From NCBI GenBank assembly GCA_019454045.1, contig SKCR01048561.1:1-64000 (forward strand): a DNA stretch of 64,000 bases, given 5' to 3'. This DNA comes from Zanthoxylum bungeanum (lineage: Eukaryota; Streptophyta; Magnoliopsida; Sapindales; Rutaceae). This document shows positions 12,650 through 23,651 of the stretch, piece by piece. The notes beneath the pieces are model-generated. The model was not told where the DNA came from. It saw only the letters and a program-made list of their open reading frames with translations, and did no database searches. The translations under genes and the position numbers were made by a program. Each line of letters opens with the position of its first letter. The stretch's first letter is position 1.

Positions 12650-13720
12650 ACCTCGGCTAATGAATCCGGCCCCGAGCTGGTGGAACAACACAGACTCGGC
12701 GGAACGAATCCAGCCCCAAACTGGTGGAACAATACAGACTCGGCAGAACGAATCCAGCCCCGAGCTGGTGGAACAACACAGACTCGGCGGAACGAATCTA
12801 GCCCCGAGCTGGTGGAACAATACAGACTCGGCGGAATAATCCAGTCCCGAGATGGTGGAATAATACAGACTCGGCGGAACGAATCCAGACCCGAGTTGGT
12901 GGAACAATACAGACTCGGCGGAACGAATCCAGCCCCGAGCTGGTGGAACAACACAGACTCGGCGGAACGAATCCAGCCCCGAGCTGATGGAACAATACAG
13001 ACTCGGCGGAACGAATCCAGACCCGAGCTGGTGGAACAACACAGACTCGGAGGAACGAATTTAGCCCCGAGCTGGTGGAACAACACAGACTCGGCGGAAC
13101 GAATCCATCCCCGAGCTGGTGGAACAATACAGACTCGGCGGAACGAATCCAGACCCGAGGTGGTGGAACAATACAGACTCGGTGGAACAAATCCAGACCC
13201 GAGCTGGTGGAACAACACAAACTCGACGGAAAAAATCCAGCCCCGAACTGGTGGAATAATACAAACTTGGCGGAACGAATCCAGCCCCGAGTTGGTGGAA
13301 CAACACAGACTCGGCGGAACGAATCCAGCCCCGAACTAGTGGAACAATACAGACTCGGCGGAACAAATCTAGACCCGAGCTGGTGGAACAATACAGACTC
13401 GGTGGAACGAATCCAGCCCTAAGATGGTGGAACAACACAGACTCGGCGGAACGAATCCAGCCCCGAATTGGTGGAACAATATAGACTCAGCAGAATGAAA
13501 TCAGCTCGGGTCCCGAACTGGTGGAACAATACAGACTCGGCGGAACGAATCCAGACCCGAGCTGGTGGAACAACACAGACTCGGCGGAACGAATCCAGCC
13601 CCGAACTGGTGGAACAATACAGACTTGGCGGAACAAATTCAGCCCCGAGCTGATGGAATAAAGTATCGGCGGAACGAATCCAGCCCCGACCTGGTGGAAC
13701 GCTTGAGACTTACACGAGGG
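12650..13720. repeat. 44-bp tandem satellite-like array (about 24 copies)
   Basis: AGACTCGGCGGAACGAATCC and CCCCGAGCTGGTGGAACAA recur in register: AGACTCGG starts at 12692, 12736 and 12780, giving a 44-bp period. Because 44 is not a multiple of three, long spurious open frames appear on both strands. Ends are degenerate. Confidence 0.95.
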
Positions 13721-14045
13721 AATATTTTCAACCTCTAAGGCTCTGCGGATCCTGGCGCGGGCGTTCACTTGCCAGACTAGCGAAAAACAAAAGTTGGAGT
13801 AAAGTAAAGTTAACAAAAGGTGGAGGTGACTTAGCACATACCCCATGCAAAAATTCAAGAAGTAAAAATAACAACTCGGGTGCTCCGAGACAGCGTCCTT
13901 CTTGAGGCCTCCAAAATACAATTCTGAACCTTAAAATTCAATGCCCCGGCTAACCAGGCTACGGATACGCCGATCCGGGCGGTCAGGAAAATCCCCACGG
14001 GGGACATGGACACCCCGTGTGTGCCTTCCCTGGGTGGTGCTCGAC

Positions 14046-14460
14046 GGGACTTACCAGCCGACTCATATGGGAAGAAACCTTCCTAGGTCCGGTTTACCCG
14101 AGACTCCTGCAATCAAGGGCGCCATTCGGCCAACCCAAGCCAGGTGGCTTGATGGTACATAACAGGACTCACTAGCCAACCTGCAGGGGAAGAAACGTCT
14201 TTGGGTCTGGTTTACCCGAGGCTCTTGCAATCAAGGGCGCCATTCGGCCAACCCAAGCCAGGTGGCCTGATGGTACATAACGGGACTCACCAGCCGACCT
14301 GCAGGGGAAGAAACGTCCCTGAGTCCGGTTTACCCGAGGCTCCTGCAATCAAGGGTTCCATTCGGCCAACCCAAGCCAGGTGGCCTGATGGTACATAATG
14401 GGACTCACCAACCGACATGCAGGGGAAGAAACGTCAATGTGTCTGGTTTACCCGAACTAT
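14046..14460. repeat. 118-bp tandem repeat (about 3.5 copies)
   Basis: GGACTCACCAGCCGAC-type starts at 14046, 14164, 14282 and 14400, exactly 118 bp apart. Units contain GGGGAAGAAACGT, GGTTTACCCGA and CATTCGGCCAACCCAAGCC. Confidence 0.92.
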
Positions 14461-14510
14461 TCCCTCAAAGATGCAAGACATGAGGTAGTAGCGCTCCGGC
14501 CTCGGGGGTG

Positions 14511-14680
14511 GGTTTGATAATGACACCCGAGATTGGTGTGCCACGAGGGGTTTCGCACGTTTCCCCGCTGTACTCCATCCATTGATGCGTTCAGGATCCT
14601 CAAAAGTGAAAGGAGCCAGGTCAGAACACTTCCGCCTGGAGGTTTGATAATGACACCCGGGATTGGTGTGCCACATACTT
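14511..14680. repeat. 130-bp tandem duplication (about 1.3 copies)
   Basis: GTTTGATAATGACACCC followed by ATTGGTGTGCCAC occurs at 14512 and 14642. Confidence 0.85.
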
Positions 14681-15132
14681 GGTGCCCTTCCCGACCATCG
14701 ATCACCCATTCGCTTCGAGCACATCCCAGGAATATTGAATAGGTATTTCGCATCCAATTAATAAACAAGTAAAATGGACAAGTTTTTTAATTCGAAAGAG
14801 AAAGCCTTATTCATATTCAAGGGACCTACCGCCCTTCTTACAACTCATTGTTGGTCATTTCAGGAGATGCTCTTACAAAAATGTTATGGTTCTTGTTTTG
14901 CAGTCCGATCATCTTAAAATTATGCGGCTCAAAGAGGAGAGCTATTGTCAACCTTCTTTCTTCTTGCGAATCCTTTCCCATTTCCACTCAGACCAGCTTC
15001 CAACCGTTTTATTTTCCCTTTCATCCCAGTCTTTCCTTCATTCTTCCAAACCACGCTGCCGTTAAACTCTCATACAACCCATGGTTTCCATCTTCTACCA
15101 TCGTCTTACTACGCAAATTACCTTTTGCTCTT

Positions 15133-15150
15133 TCCCCACAGACGGCGCCA
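15133..15150 (-). other. Primer binding site of the Tat-like element
   Basis: On the minus strand TGGCGCCGTCTGTGGGGA starts two bases after the 5' LTR. This form is typical of Tat/Ogre-type elements. The cognate tRNA is not asserted. Confidence 0.85.
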
Positions 15151-15152
15151 AC

Positions 15153-16098
15153 TGTTGACGGCTAATTTTCGTCTCAGGGGCAATATCGGGATAGTGCTCC
15201 CGGGACAATCCTCCTTCAACTGTGAATTTGTTTGGTTATGGGGGACCAAATGCAAACTTGGCAAAAGATGAGATAACCATGAAATCGACAAGAGGGTTTA
15301 ACGTGGTTCGGCGAAGCAAGTCCAGCCTACGTCCACGGGCACAAAGTGGGGTGCTGCTTTTTATTACCCAAAACTAGCTCGGCCGACCTCTTTTGAAAGG
15401 TGGTTGTATGATACCGAGCTGTTTTATTACGGTGTTTACAAGTAGTGTTCTTATGAGATTTCTGGCAACCAACTACCATCCAACCCTCTACAAATGAATC
15501 TATCCTCCCTTTATATACTAAGAGAAAAATAATGTTCCCATCCTCTCATGACGTTTTCCACGTGATTTCCGGCTGACTGATGGACTCTATGCCCCATGAC
15601 TGTCATCGTCGAAAGTAAAGCCTACTCTCTGACATTCTGTCACATCATTCTGTTGTCTTATCTTCCGCCACACCTCCGCTATATATATGGATCCAGCCTG
15701 TAAAGTGCCTCCAAACAATGACACGTTTTGGAGGGAAAAAACCCAACAACTCTAACCTGCCGAGCTTCCAAATTGTCTCTCCCTCGTCCAAAAAAATATA
15801 ATCTGACACTCATCTTTCACGTTACTGGAGGTGTGAAACAACATTGAACTGAGCCACCGGACTCCTGTTTGTGTGGTCGGCCCGAACCGTGCTGAACTGC
15901 TTGACCTATCTTCTGTGATCGGTTTCTGCTCTGATGTGGTCGGTCTCTGAATCTGTACCATATTGCGTGTTCTGGTTGGTCACCCCGGGAAATTGTGTCC
16001 GGACTCTCTCTGGCCTAGGAATAACCCAAAATCTGAAATTACTTCTATGCCTTTGCCGAACTGTTCAAAGCACTTGTCATCAAAAATCACCATCAACA
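15153..16098 (-). repeat. 5' LTR of the Tat-like element
   Basis: 946 bp, similar throughout to 10968-11907 with several substitutions and small indels. TATA-like box on the minus strand around 15517-15510. Confidence 0.9.
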
Positions 16099-16103
16099 CA
16101 AGG

Positions 16104-16152
16104 TATGCCGCATTGTCATGCCAGCCCAATGATGGATGGCCATCATGCATGA
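16104..16152 (-). pseudogene. ALB3: ALB3-like exon 6, 5' part
   Basis: Minus strand reads HDGHPSLGWHDNAAYL, matching the ALB3 loop written DGHPPLGW in homologues. No clean acceptor AG precedes GATGGCC, so the 5' boundary is uncertain or mutated. The exon is interrupted by the Tat-like element after AYL. Confidence 0.75.
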
Positions 16153-16294
16153 TGATTACAACTTAGATTGTCTAATGTTTAATTGAAAGAATCATGACTG
16201 ATCAGTGCCTTATAAATTAAGAAAATGGAACAAAAATTGATAATACATTAGAAGGTCTTTTAATGCAAACTCAGTTAAGGGAAATACATCATTT
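16153..16294 (-). other. ALB3-like intron remnant
   Basis: Short host sequence between exon 6 and the chromovirus; the last five bases CATTT (16290-16294) are the chromovirus target duplication. Confidence 0.6.
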
Positions 16295-16762
16295 TGATAA
16301 GATCATGTTGGAGCTGGTGAATGGATCAATATTTTTATTTAAGAATGAATGCTAGCAGAGGGAATTCATAAATTTGTATTTGTTTTTGTATTGACTGAAT
16401 TAGTTCTCATTACAATCAATGATATTCTCAAAATACCTTAGCAATGAGATTACAATCAATTACCAAGGAAAGGAAAAAAATAAAAGAAAGATGAAAAGGC
16501 TATCTCCAGACTTTGAGAGCCGGGTTCTCCAAAAAGCCACAAGACAATGATTCCCAGGCTGCCTTCATCCTCATGCACTCCTACTATTTATACTAAGTAA
16601 TAATTGCTTGTAACCGAATGCCACCTCGGCCGCTTCTTTGCACTAGCTACTGCCCTCATTCTTCATGCACGCCTCTGATCAGGTGTTGCTGCAACAGATT
16701 CATTTCTGGAAAAGACTTTTTTGCCCCTCCTTTCATAAACCTTGATGCCAGCAAATCTATCA
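16295..16762 (-). repeat. 3' LTR of the chromovirus
   Basis: 468 bp. The boundary includes TGATAAGATC before TGTTGGAGC because the same bases precede TGTTGGAGC in the right LTR. TATA-like AGTATAAATAG on the minus strand near 16593-16583. Confidence 0.9.
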
Positions 16763-16782
16763 TTACCCCTCCATTCGGGTTG
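16763..16782 (-). other. Polypurine tract of the chromovirus
   Basis: Minus strand CGAATGGAGGGGTAA directly precedes the LTR TGATAGATT. Confidence 0.8.
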
Positions 16783-17267
16783 AACCTTGTCCTCAATGTG
16801 AAAGGATGGGAATAAATCAGAAAGTAATGCCAATGGCTCCCAAGTGGCCTCAAACTCTGGAAGACCAGCCCATTTAACTAATACCTCTGAAACCCCTTGG
16901 GAGTTCACCCGAGACTGCAAAATAAGTTTAGGCTGAACTTGAAGTCCCATTTCATCAGTGAGGGAAGCGAGAAGTGGTTGACACACCACATAAGGGCTTA
17001 AGCATTTCTTCAACTGAGAGACATGGAAGACTGAGTGAATTCTTGCGGAGGATGGAAGAGCTAACTGATAAGCAACCGATCCAATTTTATTGATAATGCG
17101 ATACTGGCCATAATAACGAGGACTGATTTTTTCATTGGAATTCTTGGCTAATGATTTGTATCTGTATGGCTGAAGTTTGAGGTATACCCAATCATCCACT
17201 GCGAACTGGACTTCCCGTCGTTTCTTATCCGCATATTTCTTCATGGAGGCTTGAGCTTTTGACATAT
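16763..17267 (-). pseudogene. Chromovirus integrase C terminus and chromodomain
   Basis: Continues integrase after the solo LTR: SKAQASMKKYADKKRREV, the GPY-like core with PRYYGQYRIINKIGSVAYQL and HVSQLKK, then a chromodomain with EVLVKWAGLPEFEATWE. Chromodomains in this position are thought to guide integration to marked chromatin. The frame runs into the 3' LTR. The direct break from the rest of integrase is the solo LTR. Confidence 0.88.
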
Positions 17268-17882
17268 TGTAAGAACTGCATTTTTGCATATAAGTCCCTA
17301 TGATAAGTTTCATTTAGAGGCACTACCTTTTATGTCACGGAAGCCGCGGGAAACGGACGTCGGAAGGGGAAATTCAGAATAAGTATGTCATAAAGTTCAT
17401 TTCACAAGTTCACTGTTTTCGTTCGTGCTGCGTTCGTGCCCACGTTCGAACGTCAGGCAGATTGCGGGCGTTCGTGTAGCGTTCGATGAGGCGTTCGAAC
17501 GATGTCGGTATTTCTGGTTTTGCTGCTAGCCTCACACCCAAGCCCAATTAGCCCACCAAAGCCATTAAAATATTAATTAAATCATATACCAAATTAAATG
17601 AAATATTAATTAAATCATATACCAAATTAAATAAAACATTAAATAAAATCATGTCTAATTAAAATCAATCAACCAATTATATTCCCAATCAAAAATATCT
17701 TATTCCTAACTTAACAAATATTATGCCTAAACAACACAAATTAAATATATTGACTTCCTAAATTAACCAAATCTTGTCCCCCCTCAATCTTTTGTTTTCC
17801 TTGTTTAACACCAAATTATATCTTACCTTTATTGCATGATCTCTCATTCCTTCTCCAACATGGACTCACCCTAACCTTTGCC

Positions 17883-17891
17883 TATAAAAAG
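17883..17891 (+). promoter_or_regulatory. TATA box of the Ogre-like solo LTR
   Basis: CCTATAAAAAGAACCCTTCACC is retained at the equivalent site of the other LTR (53031 on), marking the likely U3/R transition. Confidence 0.65.
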
Positions 17892-18562
17892 AACCCTTCA
17901 CCACACATCTAAACCGCTAGCATATTGATGCAAACCACAAAAATTCCGCAATGTATTGACACCATAGTTCATTCACACAAGAAAATACCCTAGTTCATTC
18001 ACACAAGAAAAGACCCAAGCTCATTGACACAACCAAACTCACACACACAACCCCACAAATCAAACACACAGCCGAGACACATAAACACCAGCCACCCACT
18101 CCAACAAAACACCAAAAACAGTAATCCCAAACAGCCCATTTACCTCACCAAAACAGCCCACAAGTCACGCCCAAACAGCGGCCCAAATCACATCTAAACA
18201 GCAGCCCCTTTAACCGCAAATACATGAGTCTAAAACACCAATAATAGCGATAAAAATATAACAGTAAATCAGCAGTATGACAGCAGCAAAATAGCAGCAA
18301 AACAGGGAGAACGACGGCTCAAAACAGTGAGACAACGAACGAGAGCAATGAACCAGTGAACCGGAGGAGTTGTGGAGCGCTAGCCCCTTCCGACGATCGT
18401 GTACCGTACGTCCGAGAGTTGACATAAAAGGTTAGACCTGAGGGTACTTTTCCTATTATTTCCATCTATCTTTTTTATTGTTTTATTCATCTTTGTTGAA
18501 TGAGAGTCGTTTATTAGTGCATGATTGTGGCCCTTGAATGAATGCAAAATGTGTCGCCTCTT

Positions 18563-18658
18563 GTGGTATATAGGATGGAAACCCGGACATAAATTTCATA
18601 GCCGATTCCGAATGGACGGTAGTATGATCTATACTCGGGATACAACTCCACATACCAC
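18563..18658 (+). other. Stem-loop module (copy 1) in Ogre-like solo LTR
   Basis: GTGGTAT (18563-18569) pairs with ATACCAC (18652-18658) around a conserved interior containing AGGATGGAAACCCGGACAT and GCCGATTCCGAATGGACGG. Related copies are at 53826-53921, 55013-55108 and, minus strand, 34030-34125. Confidence 0.6.
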
Positions 18659-18754
18659 TAGAGTAAACGACGCATATTTCATTTCATGTTGTTTCGATGT
18701 GTTTATTATTCGTTATTTAATTTCTGCATGTTTGCGTAATGATGTGATCGAGCA

Positions 18755-19235
18755 CATGGGCTTAGTAAGTTGGATTAAAGGTCCCCTATTTTGAGGGGTT
18801 AAAACCCTTTACCACGATGCTTTGCCGCGCCGGTTGATGTATATTCGGTTGAATGTAAGATGTGTTCAATCGGGTATACGAAGTCCGATATTGTTTCTTT
18901 TATTTTTATATGTATTATGATGAGATAAAGAGCATGTGCTTAGTAAGTGCGATTAAAAGTCCTCTACTTTGAGAGATTAAAATCCTTTACCACGATGCTT
19001 TACCGCGCCGGATAATGTATATTCGATTGGATGTGAGATATGTTCAATCGGATACATGAAGTCCGATATCATTGTCTTTACTTCTTTATGTATGTATGGT
19101 GTTGTTTGCGCATGGGCTTAGTAAGTACGATTAAAGGTCCTCTATTTTGAGAGGTTAAAATCCTTTACCACGATGCTTCGCCGCGCCAGATAGTGTATAT
19201 TCGATTGGATGCGAGATGAGTTCAATCAGATACGT
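18755..19235 (+). repeat. 178-bp tandem repeat inside LTR (about 2.7 copies)
   Basis: CATGGGCTTAGTAAG-type starts at 18755, 18933 and 19111. Each unit has a GATTAAA-GTCCTCT segment, ACCACGATGCTT and a GTTCAATC segment. Comparable units occur at 54025-54400. Confidence 0.9.
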
Positions 19236-19276
19236 GAGGTCCTACATTGTGGATTTGTTTGTCTATGTAAGTACTG

Positions 19277-19640
19277 CATGCATCAGGTCTGGTTCCGTTC
19301 GAACGTGTTCTCGAACGCCACACGAACGCGAACCTTCTGTTTACCGTTCGAACGCGTTCTCGAACGCTACGCGAACACGCATGTATTTTCTTAGTTTCAT
19401 CATGCATCAGGTCTGGTTCCGTTCGAACGCATTCTCGAACGCCACACGAACGCGAACCTTCTGTTTACCGTTCGAACGCATTCTCGAACGCTACGCGAAC
19501 GCGCACGTATTTTCTTAGTTTCATCATGCATCAGGTCTGGCTCCGTTTGAACGCGTTCTCAAACGCCACACGAACGAGAACCTTTTGTTTACCGTTCGAA
19601 CGCGTTTACGAACGCTACACGAACGCGCACTCACTGAACT
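19277..19640 (+). repeat. 124-bp GTTCGAACG-rich tandem repeat (about 2.9 copies)
   Basis: CATCAGGTCTGG recurs at 19281, 19405 and 19529. Each unit contains paired GTTCGAACG and CGAACGC motifs and an ACACGAACG segment. Confidence 0.92.
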
Positions 19641-20205
19641 GAGTCATTTTCATCAGATTTCGTGCATAATTGTCCCTAGTAGCTATCCCTTCGTATGATG
19701 AACCTGATTGTTTTTATGTATTACGCAAGATTGTGTATGTGTCATTCATCTATATTCCCCACATGTATGAGTACAATGTGTTTATTAACTTGTATGCTTG
19801 CCGTATGTTAATTTATCTTTATGTATGCAAATTGAGACATAGATTACATGCAAATAGGCTGTATGCAAATTCAGATATGTGTTACATGTAAATTTAGATG
19901 AACTTGTTGATGTATGCATGCGAACTTAGGGGTAAATCATCCCTGGAAATACGTTGCTTAGGCTTGGTTAGATTATTGCGCAAATCATTTTATTACAAAT
20001 GGAACAAGTAAGAGACCATTCTGAACCCAACGGTTTGAGGTCTTCCCTTGCGAGGGGTGAGTGCGGCCTTAAATCTCATTTTCCCGGTTCACACCGGGTT
20101 GGCGACTCCATCATTCTCCGATTTAGTCCCCCGCGGGCTACTCCGTACTCCCAACCGGGCCGTGAGCCCAGGACAATATGCGTCGCCCAGTTTCTGTGTC
20201 CCACA

Positions 20206-21310
20206 CATATTAAACTTCAGCTCATCCATGATGGCATTTCGTTCATGTAACTGGGCGTTCACTGCATCCACAATTGAGTAACCGTCTGAAAAATGAAGGA
20301 GAGGGGGAGGATCAATGCCATACAATGCCCGAAAGGGTGTCATGCCAATAGAGTTGTGAAATGAACTGTTAAACCAATATTCCGCCCAAGGAATCCATTT
20401 CGGCCAGCTTCGCTGCTTTGCGCCCACAAAACAACATAAATAGGTCTCCAAGCACCTGTTAACCTCTTCGGACTGGCCATCCGTTTGAGGGTGGTATGCA
20501 GAGCTTCGTCGCAGAACAGTGCCAACGACTGTGAAAAGCTCATTCCAAAAAGTGCTCATAAAAATCTTGTCACGATCGGTAATGATGGATCTAGGAAAAC
20601 CATGGAGTCTCACCATTTCCTTGATGAATAATTCAGCCACTGTCCGGGCGGAAAAAGGATGGGATAGGACTAAAAAATGGATGTATTTGGATAATCTATC
20701 GACGACTATCGAGATAGTGTCCATGTGTTGTGCCTCAGGTAGCCATTCAATGAAGTCCATTGTGATATCCTCCCAAATTTTGTCCGGAATGGGTAAAGGT
20801 TGTAACAACCCACATGGGCTCAATGATGCATACTTATTGGCTTGACAGACATCGCATGTAGCAATGAAATTTTGAATGGAATTTTTCATTCCTTCCCAGT
20901 ATAAGGCTGTAGAAATTCGCTTGAAAGTTCTGAAGTAGCTCGAGTGACCCCCATTAGGTGAAGAGTGAAATTTGTGAAGTAATTCATGTATCCTGGGTGA
21001 CGTGGGAGGCAGCACCAAACGATTCTTAAACAGCGACAATCCATTGCGTAAAGAAAATGGAGGGTGACTGTCTGGTGCCACTAGGAGTTTCAAGAAAATG
21101 TCATAGAGCTTAGAATCTTGTTGAATCTCTTGCTCCAATCTGGCTGACAGGGCGCCCAACTGAAGCTGCTTCGTCGTTGCCGTGTCCAGCCCTTGAACCG
21201 ATTCTTGTAAGCTGCCAGCCTGTGAAGGCCCATCAATTTCATGAATTCTGGATAGTGCACCAGCCGCCTTGTTTTCTTTCCCTGGTTTATAAGAGATTGG
21301 GAACTGGAAC
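20206..21310 (-). pseudogene. Chromovirus integrase (N-terminal and catalytic part)
   Basis: Contains the zinc-binding HHCC module ending CDVCQANK, then the catalytic core with DFIEWLP, a second acidic site ITDRDKIF and the PQTDGQSE segment around the catalytic glutamate, followed by WAEYWFNSSFH and MTPFRALYG. The D, D, E positions appear present. The open stretch 20206-21159 ends at the solo LTR, and stops lie upstream. Confidence 0.88.
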
Positions 21311-21889
21311 CCTGCTAATTTAATTAGCCATCTGTTGCTCTTCTGTCACCAGCCGTTTTTCTAGTAAGTGCTTAAGACTTGACTGATCAGCATGGATAAA
21401 TAAATGATGACCGATCAAGTAATGTCTCCATTTGAGTACCGTTTTGACGATGGCCATTAACTCACGTTCATACACCGACTTCCCATGCGCGCTCGGAGAC
21501 AACGCTTGATTGAAAAATGCTATGGGACGCCATAATTGCATGAGGACAGCCCCTATACCCACACCAGAAGCATCTGCTTCTACTACGAAAGGTATTGAAA
21601 AGTCTGGTAGTGCGACCATGGCTTGCTTAAATTTCTCAAAAGTCTTATGCTCTTCCTCTCCCCAGTGGAAATTATTCTTCTTTGTCAAATCAGTCAAGGG
21701 CTGAGCTAATCTCCCACAATCTTGAAAAAACCGCCTATAATATCCTGTGAGGCCAAGGAAACCTTGGAGTCCCTTAAGATTGGAAGAGGCTGGCCAATTG
21801 ATCATGCATTCTACTTTGCTCACGTTCGCGGCCACACCTTCCTTGGAAATGACATGGCCGAGATACTCCACTCGTGACTGACCAAACAA
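21311..21889 (-). pseudogene. Chromovirus RNase H
   Basis: Connection segment GFLGLTGYYRRFF follows RT, then RNase H with VVEADASGVGIGAVLMQ and YERELMAIV, and HADQSSLKHLL. The first aspartate of the usual TDAS is retained as EADAS. Frame-shifted relative to RT near 21850. Confidence 0.88.
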
Positions 21890-22550
21890 ACATTTTTTCT
21901 ATTCAAGACCGGCTGTTGTTGTTGTAGTATACTGAAAATTATGCCCAAATGGTCTAGGTGTGACTCCTCGGAACAACTATAAACCAGGATGTCGTCAAAG
22001 AAGACCAGGACAAACTTTCTCAGGAAGGGCCTGAAGATATGGTTCATCAGGGATTGGAAAGTGGCCGGCGCATTGGTGAGTCCGAAAGGCATGACGAGGA
22101 ACTCGTAGTGTCCCTCATGAGTTCTTAATGTTGTCTTCTTGGTATCCGCAGGCTTAATTCGGATCTGATGATACCCGGATTTCAAATCCAGCTTGGAAAA
22201 AATCATGGCTCCCCCTAATTCATCCAATAACTCGTCAATAACCGACATAGGGAATTTATTCAGGACTGTCAAGTTGTTGAGAGCCATGTAATCGACACAT
22301 AACCTCCAGCCACCATCTTTTTTCTTAACAAGCAAAGCGGGATTGGAATATGGACTAACACTGGGTTTAATAATTCCAGTGGCTAACATCTCCTGCACTA
22401 ACTTCTCGATATCATTCTTGTGGGCATAAAGATACCGGAAAGGTCTAACCCGAGGCGGTGTAGCTCATTCTACTAGTCGAATAGCATGGTCTTGATCTCG
22501 AGCCTCCGGAACTCGAATGGGCTGATCGAAAATAGATTCAAAGGAGTTCA
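21820..22550 (-). pseudogene. Chromovirus reverse transcriptase
   Basis: Gypsy RT blocks in order: [66 protein letters not shown] and the catalytic [10 protein letters not shown]. The catalytic aspartates are present. The open frame starts at 22398 but homology extends upstream in broken frames, so the copy is inactive. Confidence 0.9.
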
Positions 22551-22554
22551 CCAA

Positions 22555-23037
22555 CTATTGGACCTTGTCGGGAACTTCGACCTCGATGTTCTTCCCTTCT
22601 ACACCCTCCATGGCCCCAAATTCCAGCATATACCCTATATCCCCCATCTTGAATCCCTTCATCATAGCCTTTAGGGAAACTAAAGTTTTTGACAAAGAAG
22701 GATCCCCTTGCAGCACAATCTTGTGTCCATCCACAGTCACTGTCATTGTCAACTTTTGGTAATTGGCCAAAAATTCTCCTAATTTGACCAACCACGACAC
22801 TCCCAAAACCACGTCTGTTCTTCCAATTTCAAATGGGTAAAATTCCTTTGTTACTGCCAGTTTCGGCAGTTGGAGTTGAACTTTTCTACAAATTCCTTCT
22901 CTTTTTACACAGAACCCATTTCCCACCTCCACACCCAACTTCCTATCGTCATCAACTTTCATCCCCAATCTCCCAATCAATTCCTTTGAAATGAAGCAAT
23001 GAGAGACTCCACTATCGATCATGACTACCACAACCAC
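22555..23037 (-). pseudogene. Chromovirus aspartic protease region
   Basis: A 160-codon open stretch with MIDSGVSHCFISKELI (usual DSGA(S/T) changed to DSGV) and DVVLGVSWLVKLG, typical of the retropepsin segment between gag and RT in plant Gypsy elements. It is separated from gag and RT by stops. Confidence 0.82.
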
Positions 23038-23045
23038 CCCTTGAA

Positions 23046-23641
23046 TTAGACCCTGAAGTTTAAGTGTTTTACTGTGGGCGCAATCCCCACTATTGAGTGC
23101 ATGGAAAATGTCAACCCAACTACTTCCTCCTTCACCGGTTCCAGAGCTTCACCATTTGCTTCATCCATTGTGGAATCTTCGTCATCAGCCAAGACCATGA
23201 GCATAAGGCGCATATTTTTGCATACGTTTCTCGGCCCATAATTTTTCTCACACTTGAAACACAACATGTTAGCTCGCCTATAAGCTATCTCATTGGGTGT
23301 GAGATTTCGCACTGTCTCGGGCTGGTTATTCACGCTGCTTTGTGAAATCAATGACGTTCTGAGTGCGTTGCTAGGAGACGTCTCTTGCGGCTGATCAATA
23401 GATTTAGGGTTGTCTTTAATTGGAGGCAGGGTATTGGTTCGATTATAAGCAATGGATCGGGTCATACCCGACTCGCCCACTGCCCGCTCCACGAATGCAC
23501 TCCTGTCGGCCCGTACCCGGTCCATTTGGTCTTCTTGGAGTATGCCCAATTTCTTCTATGTATTGTGGGCATTCCTCATCACGGTGATTAACGAACCTGA
23601 ATGAGCCATGGCCAGTTCAGCTCGTATGTCTCCCCGGAGCC
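23046..23641 (-). pseudogene. Chromovirus gag, C-terminal part
   Basis: Continues gag after the inverted-repeat insertion: RGDIRAELAMAHSGSL, then a linker and a zinc-knuckle remnant CFKCEKNYGPRNVCKN, in which the CCHC histidine region is altered. Codes within 23046-23549 without stops, broken between. Confidence 0.8.
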
Positions 23642-23651
23642 TGTTAGGTTG

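Larger units (their letters stand above)
10968..16098 (-). mobile_element. Non-coding Tat-like Gypsy-type LTR element with tandem-repeat interior
   Basis: LTRs 10968-11907 and 15153-16098 are flanked by a perfect target duplication CAAGG (10963-10967, 16099-16103). Orientation is minus: TGGCGCCGTCTGTGGGGA beside the right LTR is the PBS form common in plant Tat/Ogre-type Gypsy elements, and a purine tract adjoins the left LTR. The 3.2-kb interior has no gag or pol; it consists largely of tandem arrays (83, 44, 118 and 130-bp units). Tat-lineage elements are known to carry tandem repeats in the region before the 3' LTR, where the 44-bp array lies here. It disrupts ALB3-like exon 6. Confidence 0.88.
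17268..20205 (+). mobile_element. Solo LTR of an Ogre-like (Tat-lineage) Gypsy family
   Basis: 2938 bp from TGTAAGAACTGC to GTGTCCCACA with a perfect duplication CATAT (17263-17267, 20206-20210). It is similar over its length to the 5' LTR at 52449-55572. No internal sequence remains, so it is a product of LTR-LTR recombination. It splits the chromovirus integrase after the residues ELKFNM. It contains a TATA box (TATAAAAAG, 17883), tandem arrays and the stem-loop module described separately. Confidence 0.93.

Noticed and set aside
12437..13653. Several 115-233 codon open frames on both strands, rich in NESSPELVEQ or SSGLDSFRRVC repeats
   Set aside because: They are read-through of a 44-bp tandem array whose period is not a multiple of three, so all frames stay open; no independent sign of translation.
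12448..14680. CRISPR-like regular repeats
   Set aside because: Plain head-to-tail tandem repeats without unique spacers in a plant retrotransposon.
18563..18658. Stem-loop module as a 5S rRNA-like (Cassandra) or hammerhead sequence
   Set aside because: AGGATGG resembles the 5S box C, but no upstream box A at the right spacing; no CTGATGA...GAAA hammerhead core.
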